Part shown: positions 30,301 through 39,233 of the stretch, in pieces
Layout: every line of letters starts with the position of its first letter
How positions within the stretch are numbered: the stretch's first letter is position 1
Origin: Gammaproteobacteria bacterium
GTDB taxonomy: Bacteria > Pseudomonadota > Gammaproteobacteria > Pseudomonadales > Halieaceae
Direction: 5' to 3'
Length of the DNA: 64,000 nt
NCBI GenBank assembly: GCA_030431585.1
Contig: JAUIIQ010000003.1
Coordinates: 1 to 64,000 of the forward strand
Program-made: the position numbers and the translations under genes
The notes under the pieces: generated by a model
What the model was told of the DNA's origin: nothing
What the model saw: the letters and a program-made list of their open reading frames with translations, nothing else
Database searches by the model: none

Positions 30301-32409
30301 TCATTCCGGCAGGGCAAAAACATGGATAGCCTGCCCGTTAGTGGGCTGGTAAATCTCGGGACTCACGGTGGCGGTGAGCGCCCTGAAAACGCCTATGCCC
30401 GTGGGCACGGCCACATATTGGCGGCCGTCCACGCTGTACGTAATCGGGTAGCCATGCAGTGGTGCGGTCAGGCGCGTTTGCCACAGTCGCTTTCCGGTGC
30501 GCACATCAAATGCGGAAAAATACCGGTCAACATCACCTATAAACGCCAGCCCGCCACCGGTGGTGAGCGTACCTGTGAGGAACATGGCGCGCTGTTCCAC
30601 GCTCCAGATTTCGGTCATTGTGCTGACGTCCCAGGCCGTCAGGCGGCCCAGCATGCCGTCCACCCCGGGCATCTCGTAGGTACGCGAGTCACCGCCGTAC
30701 CCGCCTCCTCCCGGCTTGAGCTCTACGCGGCGCCCCACCATGTCGGAGCAGAGCTGATGCAGCGGGATGATAAGGGAGCGGGACTGTGGACTGTAGGCAG
30801 AGGCCTGCCAGTTGTGGCCGCCATAGATTCCCGGGCAGGCGCTGACCGTATCGCCAATGCCAGCATTGAGAATGTCGTCACGATAGGTCACCCGGCCCGC
30901 CGCTTTGTCGACGCTGGCGTAGATGTTCTGTTCCTGCGTTTCAGCGAGACTCATGAATTCCCCGGTGGCCGCATTCAACTGCCAGAGGATGCCGTCCTTG
31001 CCGATGGTAAACAGCCGTTTCTGCCCGTCAATATCGATGATGACCCGCTCAAAGCCCACTTCCATATCGATGGTCTCACCCGGCACATGCTGGAAGTGCC
31101 AAACGATCTCTCCCGTTTGCGGCCTGATTGCAAGCGTCGAGTTGGTATAGAGTGCGGCATCGCGCGCCGACATCCCGCGACTGGCCGCTACCCAGGGCTT
31201 GGCCTGGGAGGTTCCGATGAAAAACAGGTTTAGTTCCGGGTCGTAACTACCGGCGATCCAGCTGTCCCCTCCGGCACGTAATTCAGGAGAAAGGCCGGCC
31301 CAGGTGTCATTCCCGGGGGTGCCGGGTAGCGCGATGGTCGACGTGCGCCACAGTTCCTTGCCGGTCTCGGGGTCATGGCCTGTAATGAAACAGCCGTCCG
31401 CGGTATACAGCTCGCAGCCATTGATTCCGCTTAGCACCACACCGCCACCAACAATCGGTCCTGCGGTATGCGTGTAGGCCTGACGGTAGTCAGCCTTGGC
31501 GGTATGCCAGACCTGCTCTCCGGTGCGGGCATCAATTGCCACGATGGCCGCATCGTAGGTGGCAAGGAACAACTTGTCGCCGTAGAGCGCGATGTTGCGT
31601 ACCGGCCCGCCAAGGGTGCGCGCCTCGGGCGGGAAGCGGTACTTATACTCCCAGATGACCGTACCGGTATCTGCCGCAACAGCCTGGATCTTGTTGCCCG
31701 GGTGAGTGAGATACATGATCCCGTCATGCACCAGCGGCGTCACCTGATTACTGCCATCGTCCATCGCCAGCGACCAGGCCAGGGTCAAGGACTTCACATT
31801 GCGTTTATTGACCTGATTCAGTGGGCTGTAGCCCTGGCCATCCCGGGTGCGCCGCCAGCTGAGCCAGTCACCGTCATCCGGATCAGCCAGCTCAGCTTCC
31901 GTGACCGGACTGAACGCCGTAAGCGATTGATTCCTGAAGCCCGATTTACTGCGCGCCGCCGCATCGATGGTATCTGCGGAACCCCAGCTTTCCATGGCCT
32001 GCCCTGGCTCAATGTCCAGCAGTTCACCGCTGGCAATCGACACCGGCGCCGCTGCCGTGAGGACCCCTGGCAACTGCAGATCATTGTTGGCGAGAAGGTG
32101 AGCGACAATGGCCAGATGTTGCTCTTCACTGAGGCTGGCACTGTCACCCGGCGGCATATTGGACTGGTTGTAGCGCAACAGCGCAGTTGAATCACGATCG
32201 CCCCACCGATCAAGGAAAGATGCGCCACGCAAAGCGGTACCATGGGCGGAGCCGCGCAAGGTCATCGAATGACATTGTGAGCAATTGGCATTGTAGAGTG
32301 CTTTGCCACTGTTCAGCTGCATTGCACTGCGCTGTTCCTGCGCAAGGGCCGGCTGCCCTGCCACACTGACCAGCAGGAACAGACCTGCCAACTGTGTCCA
32401 TCTCACCAC
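30301..32409 (-). CDS. secreted cytochrome c / PQQ quinoprotein dehydrogenase (alcohol-dehydrogenase-like)
   Basis: Signal peptide, heme motif CSQCH, propeller blades (GTVIWEYKYRFPPEARTLGGPVRNIALYGDKLFLATYDAAIVAIDARTGEQVW...). Confidence 0.9.
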   Translation of the reverse strand: MVRWTQLAGLFLLVSVAGQPALAQEQRSAMQLNSGKALYNANCSQCHSMTLRGSAHGTALRGASFLDRWGDRDSTALLRYNQSNMPPGDSASLSEEQHLAIVAHLLANNDLQLPGVLTAAAPVSIASGELLDIEPGQAMESWGSADTIDAAARSKSGFRNQSLTAFSPVTEAELADPDDGDWLSWRRTRDGQGYSPLNQVNKRNVKSLTLAWSLAMDDGSNQVTPLVHDGIMYLTHPGNKIQAVAADTGTVIWEYKYRFPPEARTLGGPVRNIALYGDKLFLATYDAAIVAIDARTGEQVWHTAKADYRQAYTHTAGPIVGGGVVLSGINGCELYTADGCFITGHDPETGKELWRTSTIALPGTPGNDTWAGLSPELRAGGDSWIAGSYDPELNLFFIGTSQAKPWVAASRGMSARDAALYTNSTLAIRPQTGEIVWHFQHVPGETIDMEVGFERVIIDIDGQKRLFTIGKDGILWQLNAATGEFMSLAETQEQNIYASVDKAAGRVTYRDDILNAGIGDTVSACPGIYGGHNWQASAYSPQSRSLIIPLHQLCSDMVGRRVELKPGGGGYGGDSRTYEMPGVDGMLGRLTAWDVSTMTEIWSVEQRAMFLTGTLTTGGGLAFIGDVDRYFSAFDVRTGKRLWQTRLTAPLHGYPITYSVDGRQYVAVPTGIGVFRALTATVSPEIYQPTNGQAIHVFALPE

Positions 32410-32422
32410 CCGATCACCTTTA

Positions 32423-32437
32423 CTTGTTTAAAACAAG
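32423..32437. promoter_or_regulatory. candidate operator, type II palindrome CTTGTTT-A-AAACAAG
   Basis: Perfect 7-1-7 inverted repeat 14 bp upstream of the quinoprotein start codon. Confidence 0.6.
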
Positions 32438-32555
32438 GAAGTTGCATGATAGCAGCTATTGATAGAACTCACTAGCGTATCGCAGATGCGATCACCCCAT
32501 CACACTGGCGCTGGGTACCAGGGGCCGTTTCATGTCGGGCGACATGCCGACGGGT

Positions 32556-35500
32556 TCAGCCGCTCAGTTGCCAGGCAGAGGTAATAGCGGTGTCCAGTTC
32601 GGCCCTCACATCTTGCGGTATCACGGCGCCTGCACCCTCAGGTACATCGTATGCCGCCATGGCGCTCACCAGATTATCTACCTGGTTACGAGCGAGCACC
32701 CACTCCTGGGTATGGACCGAGTCAATCTGCGCCGCCTCCGACGCAAACCAGTTCGTGAACCTGAGCTGATCGTCGGCCCCGATTACATCAACGAGCAGGT
32801 GATCACCGCTGCGGGAAAACCAGAGCGCATCATAGGCAACCCCTGAGAGAACCAACTCGTCATGACTGGTGGCTACAGGATCGTCGTTGTGGATTACATC
32901 GCGGCCATCACCCAGCGCAAACAGGTAGCGATCGTCTCCACTACCGCCACTCAGTGTGTCCCTGCCCTGGCCACCCACAATCACGTCATCGCCAGCTGAT
33001 CCAGTCACCTGGTCCCTGCCGGCTCCTGCCTCTATGGCATGAATGTTCAGCACTTCAGTAGCTGACAGGTCGATCACATTGCGACCGCGGTGGCCCGCCA
33101 GAATATTCATTCCCGCGCCACCATCAATACGCTCTATGCTGTCTGCGGCCAGCAGGCGGGACACGGTGAGTCGGTCGTCGCCGCTGCCGCCCAGCACGGC
33201 ATCGAAACCCTCCCCGCCAATGAACCGGTCCTTGCCATCGCCAGTACCTGCAACAACAAAGGTATCGTTGCCGGCACCGCCTGACAGGAGATCGTTACCT
33301 CTGCCACCAATGAGCACGTCATCGCCCCCAAAGCCACTGAGCGTATCTCTGCCGGCGCCCCCGTAGATCCGGTCATCTCCGTGAGAGCCGACCACGGTGT
33401 CCCTGCCTGCGCCGGCATCAATGGAGGCAATGTTGAAGAGTTCCGTCGACGAGAAATCCAGCGTATCGCTGCGCCTGGTACCGGCGATGGTATTTACACC
33501 CGGGCCGCCATCAATCAGTTCGATACTGTCACTGAGCAGCAGTTGGGAAAGCGTAAACGTATCGTCTGCCTCATTGCCCGCCAGCACATCGATCCCTGCT
33601 CCGCCGATAAAGTGGTCCTCGCCCTGCCCAGCGCCTTCCACCAGGAAGGTGTCGTCACCAGCATGTCCGTAAAGCACATCGTCTCCCTCCAGCCCAACCA
33701 TGAAATCATCGGCGTCCGAGCCATACAACACATCGTCGCCGGCAGTGCCTGTTATGGGCTCGGCGTCGCCGTCTTCATCCTCTTCTCCGTCATTACCTTC
33801 GGTGTCGTCCTCCTCGCTGGCCATTGCCAACAGTGTGGCACCGCTCAGGGCACTGCCATCGCCAAATCGCACCGCAGTCAAGGTAGACTCGTCGTTATAT
33901 TCATAGCCGCCGGCAAGGCCCTCTTCCGGCTGGTACAGCCAGACGGAGAAGAGTGTCAAGCTGTCACCGCTGGCCGGCAGAGACAGGGTCAGAACATCCT
34001 GCACTCCGTCCCACTCGAGACTGACGAGCAGGTCTCCCTCGGAGAGACCATCAGCCATCTGCACCACCGCGGAGGTGCGCGCCGGATCAAACGTCACCAC
34101 GTCGGCACCACTTCCCGGGCCAAAGTGAATAAGATGATCTCCGCCCAGGAGATACAGCGCGTCGGTCCCGGCGCCAGCGTCAATCTCGTTTTCACCCGCT
34201 GACAAACTTACCTGGTCATCTCCGCTGCCAGCATAAATCACATTGCTGCCGCCAGGGTCAGAGACGGTATCGTCACCGCCGAGTGCTTCAATTACATCGT
34301 TTGCTTCGCTCCCCAGGAGAATATCGTCGTTTTCCGTGCCACGAACGGTGGCATTGGACGTTTCCAGCAACAGACCCAGAATTTCTCCCATGTCGTATTG
34401 ACTGCCGTCGGCAAACTGCAAGGCGGCCACAGGCAGTTCGGGCAGAAGTTGCGCCACTCCCGGTGCCATCAGGCTAGCAGGACCAGAAGACTCTCCCTCC
34501 AGTAGCATCAGCAGTCCGCTGTTGTCCTCTGTCGGTTCAAGCTGGTACGCATGAAAGAAATTCTCCAGAAAAAGACCACCGCTGCGGTTAACGAAACCAA
34601 TCTCCAGCGCGTCATCGAGCCGCAGGAAGGTCAGGTCTGCCAGCGCAATACCCTCACCGAAGGCAAGCACGTCCTGCCCATAAGGCAGAAATGATGCTGA
34701 CTGCGCAGCGTGATCCAGCGTAAACCGGTAAGGATGGTTGGAGGAGTAGGCCCAGTCGAAGGTGATTGTGTCTCTGCCGTCGCCCGCGTTATAGAAGTAG
34801 GTATTTCCCTGGTGCAATGGCGTGACAATACTGTCGTTGCCCAAACCGCCCCGCAGGTGTTTGTGGCCAAGCCCCGGTGCCCCTGGAACATAAACATCAT
34901 TCAGCACAATTCTGTCATCCGCGGCGCCCGCGTCGATTATGTCATCGCCGTAACTCGGCAGAATGGTATCAACACGGCTGTCGCCAAAAATGGCGTCAGC
35001 GCCATAAGTACCAAAGAAGTCACCCACATAGCCCTGCGCGCGTATCTCAGGAATCCACGTCGGGTCCGCTTCCGAGATCAGGGTCACGCGGGTAAAGGCA
35101 TTGTCCAAATGGCTGTAGACCGAGTCGGGTATAAGGGAAAACTGATCATGCTCCCCGTAATGCACCGTCGCGCTGCCGTTGAGAAACTCAAAGCTCAGCG
35201 ATGCCAGGTCAACACCCGCGCCAAGGCGGATCTCACCCATCAACTCAGGATAGAAGCCGTTGTCCACCATGATCGTGTCGCGCCCATCGCCCACGTCAAA
35301 GCGGAACGCGTCGTCTCCCCAGCCGGCGACGTGAATGGTGTCATCACCGTCTTCCGTCTCAAATACATCGTTTGCACGGGTACCATAAAATGTGCCGTGG
35401 ATAACGTCAGAGCGCTGCACCAGCGGCACCTGCACGCCATCGACACGGATACCTTTAAGCCAGTACGCGGTGGTGGCACCGTTAGAGCTGATGCTATTGC

Positions 35501-38500
35501 CTTCACCATAATCGATCCTGAAATGCGAGCTTGAGTCGCCGCTGTAGTGAAACACAACAGAGTCCGGGCTGATGCCCGGACCAAATTCCAGGTAGTCGAA
35601 ATCCGAACCGGTGAAGCGATCCTGACCATCGTGTGCGTCAAAATAAAACGTGTCCACGCCACCGCCGCCGCCATCGAGTTCGTCGTTACCCTCACCGCCA
35701 TCAAGATAGTCCGAACCCAAACCGCCCGAGAGCTTGTCATCACCCGGCCCACCAAAAAGATAATCTGAGCCGCTACCGGCAACTAACTCATCGTCACCGG
35801 CTTCACCGCGCAGGATATCGTCTCCGGACCCGCCGTCGAGCCGGTCGTTGCCGCCACGACCTTCAATTACATCGTCACCGCCGCCGCCATGAACATCATC
35901 CTGGCCACCAGTACCTGTTATCCGGTCGTTGCCATTCCCTCCAAAAACGTTACCGGCAAGACCTACCAGGCTCATGGCCGTGCCATCCGCCAGCTGCATA
36001 AAATCCAGGCCGGTAGCCAACTGCAGTGCAGTAAACCGGGAAATGTCGTGTACCAGGCCACGAGCGGATACGCGCACACCTGCGCCACCTTCGATGAGGG
36101 CTTCGATCTCTATTTCGTCCACGTCCGGGCCTACAACCACCTGTACTCTATCCGGCTCGGTGCTATCGACAGTAAACAGTTCATTTCTTTCGGACTCTGT
36201 CAGGGTCTCACTACCATGCAGCGCTAATAGAAGCTCTCCTGATGAGTTGAAGTAAAACGTATCGATACGGGCTCGCTCAATCCTGGCAGCTGGGGTTTCG
36301 AGCGCTATCTGCACGTTCTCCCACTCGCTACTGGCCAGATAAAACCCTTCAGCGCCAAGCCCGGTACCAACCAGGACGCGATCGCCTTCAAATATGACTT
36401 GCAGGTCTGCCAGGGCAACACCCGAGAACACCAGAATATGGGTGCCCGATTCGTCGTCTATAAAGTCCAGGCCATCACCAGCAGTGAAGTAATAGATGTC
36501 ATCGCCGTTGCCGCCCAACAGGCTGTCGGCACCTTCACCGCCAGCCAGAAAATCGTCGCCACCCAGACCAAGCAGAAGGTCCGAGCCCGCGCCGCCATAG
36601 AGACGGTCATTGCCATGGTACACTTCAGCCAGATCAGGCGTTGTTCCGGCAGCGGCCGCCAGTTCACTCTGAAAATAGGCCGCATCGTTATAACGGTCAC
36701 CTACCAACATGTCGCTGCCTGCGTCGCCGTGCAATTCATCATTACCCAGTTCACCCCAGACAATGTCATCGCCATCACCGGCGTAAACCACGTCGTCGTA
36801 GACAGCACCCTCCCGGGAAGTACTGGTAAAACCGATCTCAAGATGCAGACTCAGTGATTCACCGGGAGCAGGTTCAACCAGGCGGGCGCCCAATACCGAA
36901 TCACCATAGATAACATCATCGCCGGTACCGCCATCAATAAAGTCCCGACCACTTCCCCCCAGTAGATAATCGGCGCCTTCGCCGCCCAGCAACTCATCTG
37001 TGCGCCCGCCGCCACTGACATAGTCACCGCCGGGCCCGCCATCCAGAATGTTGATATCCGATTCGGTATCGGCTGCTTGCGCAAGGTAAAAGGCGTCACG
37101 CGGATCTTGGGAGTCAAACGCTTCCCGCAGACCATATCGAACATCGCCAAAGAGAATATCTGCCCCCTCGCCCCCCGATAATTTGTCAGAACCAGCCCAT
37201 CCCTCGAGAAAATCGTCGCCGCCTGCGCCTTCAATTCTGTCATCTCCAGCCAAACCATGAAGGGCGTTGCTGGCTGAGCCTCCAGTGAGAAAATCATCCG
37301 ACGGGCCGCCTTCGAAGGCACCGCCAATCATGCCGTAGGCGGTTCCGCCAGCATAATTCACAACGTCGTCGGCGTTGAAACGAATGGCGACATCGCTCCA
37401 GTCCAGGCCGCGCTGTGAGAACTGGTGACGCTGGTAGGCATCACTGCGGGTCTCGTCATCCTGAACCGCATCACTGCTGCCCAACATGGACACCGTCACA
37501 TTGGCCACAGGCTCCGGCGGCACACCGTATTCCTGCAGAATGATGCCATAATCAGCACTCTCAGCGGGGCTGTACTGGGTAAGTGTTATCTGGCCTGAAC
37601 CCTCGCCGCTGCCAATGTATACCGTAAGAAAAGCTCCCTCGTAGTGAAGCCTCAGCTGCGGTTCAGACTCAGCAACGTAGTATGGCGAACCGAAGGATTG
37701 CTGCCTGAACTGCAAAGAGGCTAGATCCACTCCGTTAACAATAATACGGTCTCCCGCATCGTCGTAATCGCCCACCAGATCATTGCCGTCACCATAGTTC
37801 CAGATAAAACGGTCAGCGCCTTCACCGCCAATCAGGTAGTCAGTACCCAGACCGCCTTCCAACACGTCGTCGCCAGCGTAGCCATGGATAAAGTCATCCG
37901 GGTCTTTGCCTGGACGCGACACACTGTCGCCGGAAAGAATGTCGTCGCCACCATCTCCCTGAATATACATCTTGTTTACATACTGGGAATCGGAGTATCT
38001 GCCTATCCATTCAACTGTGTTGGAAACATAGTCCGCAATATCCGGTAGTTCTTCAAAGGTGAACTCCTCAGCAAGAGCGAAGCTGATGGCTGACTCAGCC
38101 ACATCAGCCAAAGGCTTTGCCACCCTGTTGATAAATACGTCTATCGTCTCGCCCAGAGCATCGGCCAACTCGGGATGCGCTTCCCATAATTGGGCGGACT
38201 CCTGCAATATCGTAGCCAGCGTAAACGCATAGGCGCCTACCGCTGCGCCGCTTAGTGCCAATCGAGGATGTGATTGCAGCGCGAGAACGACGTGATTGCC
38301 TATCAGCATCCACGCATCGTACGCCTCCTGGCCCAACGTTGTCTCATCACCGAAGAAGGCTATGACGAGGTCGCTCAGGTTGCGGCTACTGCCATTCAGC
38401 AATCCGAAAGCAAGCGCAGTAATCGACCGCAAATAGGCTTCTTCACTTGAGAAAGCGCCATCATCACCGAAACTCGCATAGATCCCGCTGACGCTGACAA

Positions 38501-39233
38501 GCTGTTCAATTTCCAGGTACTTTTCTTCGGCCGTAGCTGCCAGATATTGAGACTCGCTCACTTTTAGCGTCCCATCTGACCCCGTAAACTGCGCGATAGC
38601 GTGCGCCGCAAAATTTGACTCTGTAGTTTTGTCGATCACTAACAGCTCGCCGCCTACATGGTCGTCACCAAGGCGCGAAACGACGTCACCGGCTATCTTG
38701 AAATGGTCAGCCGTTATCGTTGCGGCAAGGTTTGCATCGTAGCCATGCTTATAGAGTGTGGGGTTATCGAGAGCAAGTTTGGCGCCGAGCGCGTTGAAAG
38801 TAACCAGATCGAAGTCAGTGGTCAGGCCTTCATTCCCCTCGGATTGATCGAGGATTACCGCATACTCATAAGCGGCAAACTGAGCGAGCGCGCCCCCAAG
38901 GGAATGACCAGTGAAGTGGATGGAGGCATTCAGCTTACCAACTGTGTACTCTGTAATCTTCCGCTTTACAAAAACCTTGTTATCGTTCGTCCATTGCGTT
39001 ATCCCAGCATTAAAGTCCGTGAAAACATCCTGTGAAGAAGCCTCGGTTCCGCGAAAAGCGAAAATGTACTCCTCCCCCGAAACACTCTTGAAAATAGTAA
39101 GGGAAAAACCTGTCTCAGCGTCTTCCCTTCCGCCGATTCGCGAGTAACCAAAGACTTCTTCTGATGAACTTTGATAGGCTACTTGAGAGGATTTGGCCAA
39201 TGTTGAAATTAATGACGGGTCAGTATTTAGCAT
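32556..39233 (-). CDS. giant RTX (hemolysin-type Ca-binding) protein with N-terminal class-3 lipase domain
   Basis: N-terminal FAFRGTEASSQDVFTDF and GHSLGGALAQFAAYEYA; many GGxGxDxLxGGxGDD nonapeptide blocks and AGDGRDTI-type RTX-related segments; 2225 aa. Confidence 0.93.
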   Translation of the reverse strand: MLNTDPSLISTLAKSSQVAYQSSSEEVFGYSRIGGREDAETGFSLTIFKSVSGEEYIFAFRGTEASSQDVFTDFNAGITQWTNDNKVFVKRKITEYTVGKLNASIHFTGHSLGGALAQFAAYEYAVILDQSEGNEGLTTDFDLVTFNALGAKLALDNPTLYKHGYDANLAATITADHFKIAGDVVSRLGDDHVGGELLVIDKTTESNFAAHAIAQFTGSDGTLKVSESQYLAATAEEKYLEIEQLVSVSGIYASFGDDGAFSSEEAYLRSITALAFGLLNGSSRNLSDLVIAFFGDETTLGQEAYDAWMLIGNHVVLALQSHPRLALSGAAVGAYAFTLATILQESAQLWEAHPELADALGETIDVFINRVAKPLADVAESAISFALAEEFTFEELPDIADYVSNTVEWIGRYSDSQYVNKMYIQGDGGDDILSGDSVSRPGKDPDDFIHGYAGDDVLEGGLGTDYLIGGEGADRFIWNYGDGNDLVGDYDDAGDRIIVNGVDLASLQFRQQSFGSPYYVAESEPQLRLHYEGAFLTVYIGSGEGSGQITLTQYSPAESADYGIILQEYGVPPEPVANVTVSMLGSSDAVQDDETRSDAYQRHQFSQRGLDWSDVAIRFNADDVVNYAGGTAYGMIGGAFEGGPSDDFLTGGSASNALHGLAGDDRIEGAGGDDFLEGWAGSDKLSGGEGADILFGDVRYGLREAFDSQDPRDAFYLAQAADTESDINILDGGPGGDYVSGGGRTDELLGGEGADYLLGGSGRDFIDGGTGDDVIYGDSVLGARLVEPAPGESLSLHLEIGFTSTSREGAVYDDVVYAGDGDDIVWGELGNDELHGDAGSDMLVGDRYNDAAYFQSELAAAAGTTPDLAEVYHGNDRLYGGAGSDLLLGLGGDDFLAGGEGADSLLGGNGDDIYYFTAGDGLDFIDDESGTHILVFSGVALADLQVIFEGDRVLVGTGLGAEGFYLASSEWENVQIALETPAARIERARIDTFYFNSSGELLLALHGSETLTESERNELFTVDSTEPDRVQVVVGPDVDEIEIEALIEGGAGVRVSARGLVHDISRFTALQLATGLDFMQLADGTAMSLVGLAGNVFGGNGNDRITGTGGQDDVHGGGGDDVIEGRGGNDRLDGGSGDDILRGEAGDDELVAGSGSDYLFGGPGDDKLSGGLGSDYLDGGEGNDELDGGGGGVDTFYFDAHDGQDRFTGSDFDYLEFGPGISPDSVVFHYSGDSSSHFRIDYGEGNSISSNGATTAYWLKGIRVDGVQVPLVQRSDVIHGTFYGTRANDVFETEDGDDTIHVAGWGDDAFRFDVGDGRDTIMVDNGFYPELMGEIRLGAGVDLASLSFEFLNGSATVHYGEHDQFSLIPDSVYSHLDNAFTRVTLISEADPTWIPEIRAQGYVGDFFGTYGADAIFGDSRVDTILPSYGDDIIDAGAADDRIVLNDVYVPGAPGLGHKHLRGGLGNDSIVTPLHQGNTYFYNAGDGRDTITFDWAYSSNHPYRFTLDHAAQSASFLPYGQDVLAFGEGIALADLTFLRLDDALEIGFVNRSGGLFLENFFHAYQLEPTEDNSGLLMLLEGESSGPASLMAPGVAQLLPELPVAALQFADGSQYDMGEILGLLLETSNATVRGTENDDILLGSEANDVIEALGGDDTVSDPGGSNVIYAGSGDDQVSLSAGENEIDAGAGTDALYLLGGDHLIHFGPGSGADVVTFDPARTSAVVQMADGLSEGDLLVSLEWDGVQDVLTLSLPASGDSLTLFSVWLYQPEEGLAGGYEYNDESTLTAVRFGDGSALSGATLLAMASEEDDTEGNDGEEDEDGDAEPITGTAGDDVLYGSDADDFMVGLEGDDVLYGHAGDDTFLVEGAGQGEDHFIGGAGIDVLAGNEADDTFTLSQLLLSDSIELIDGGPGVNTIAGTRRSDTLDFSSTELFNIASIDAGAGRDTVVGSHGDDRIYGGAGRDTLSGFGGDDVLIGGRGNDLLSGGAGNDTFVVAGTGDGKDRFIGGEGFDAVLGGSGDDRLTVSRLLAADSIERIDGGAGMNILAGHRGRNVIDLSATEVLNIHAIEAGAGRDQVTGSAGDDVIVGGQGRDTLSGGSGDDRYLFALGDGRDVIHNDDPVATSHDELVLSGVAYDALWFSRSGDHLLVDVIGADDQLRFTNWFASEAAQIDSVHTQEWVLARNQVDNLVSAMAAYDVPEGAGAVIPQDVRAELDTAITSAWQLSG
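32904..33677 (-). repeat. 387-bp (129-codon) diverged tandem duplication within the RTX gene (approximate bounds)
   Basis: DDTFLVEGAGQGEDHFIGG..DTLDFSSTELFNIASIDAGAGRDTV vs NDTFVVAGTGDGKDRFIGG..NVIDLSATEVLNIHAIEAGAGRDQV; two separate anchors both offset by exactly 387 bp. Confidence 0.8.

Noticed and set aside
33381-35534. Plus-strand ORFs inside the RTX gene (33381..34202, 34710..35534)
   Set aside because: Mirror of the periodic RTX codons; no independent domain or RBS evidence
32556-39233. DNA-level repeats considered as CRISPR or satellite arrays
   Set aside because: Periodicity is explained by codons for RTX nonapeptides (gtcatcgcc/gccgcc patterns); no uniform repeat-spacer structure
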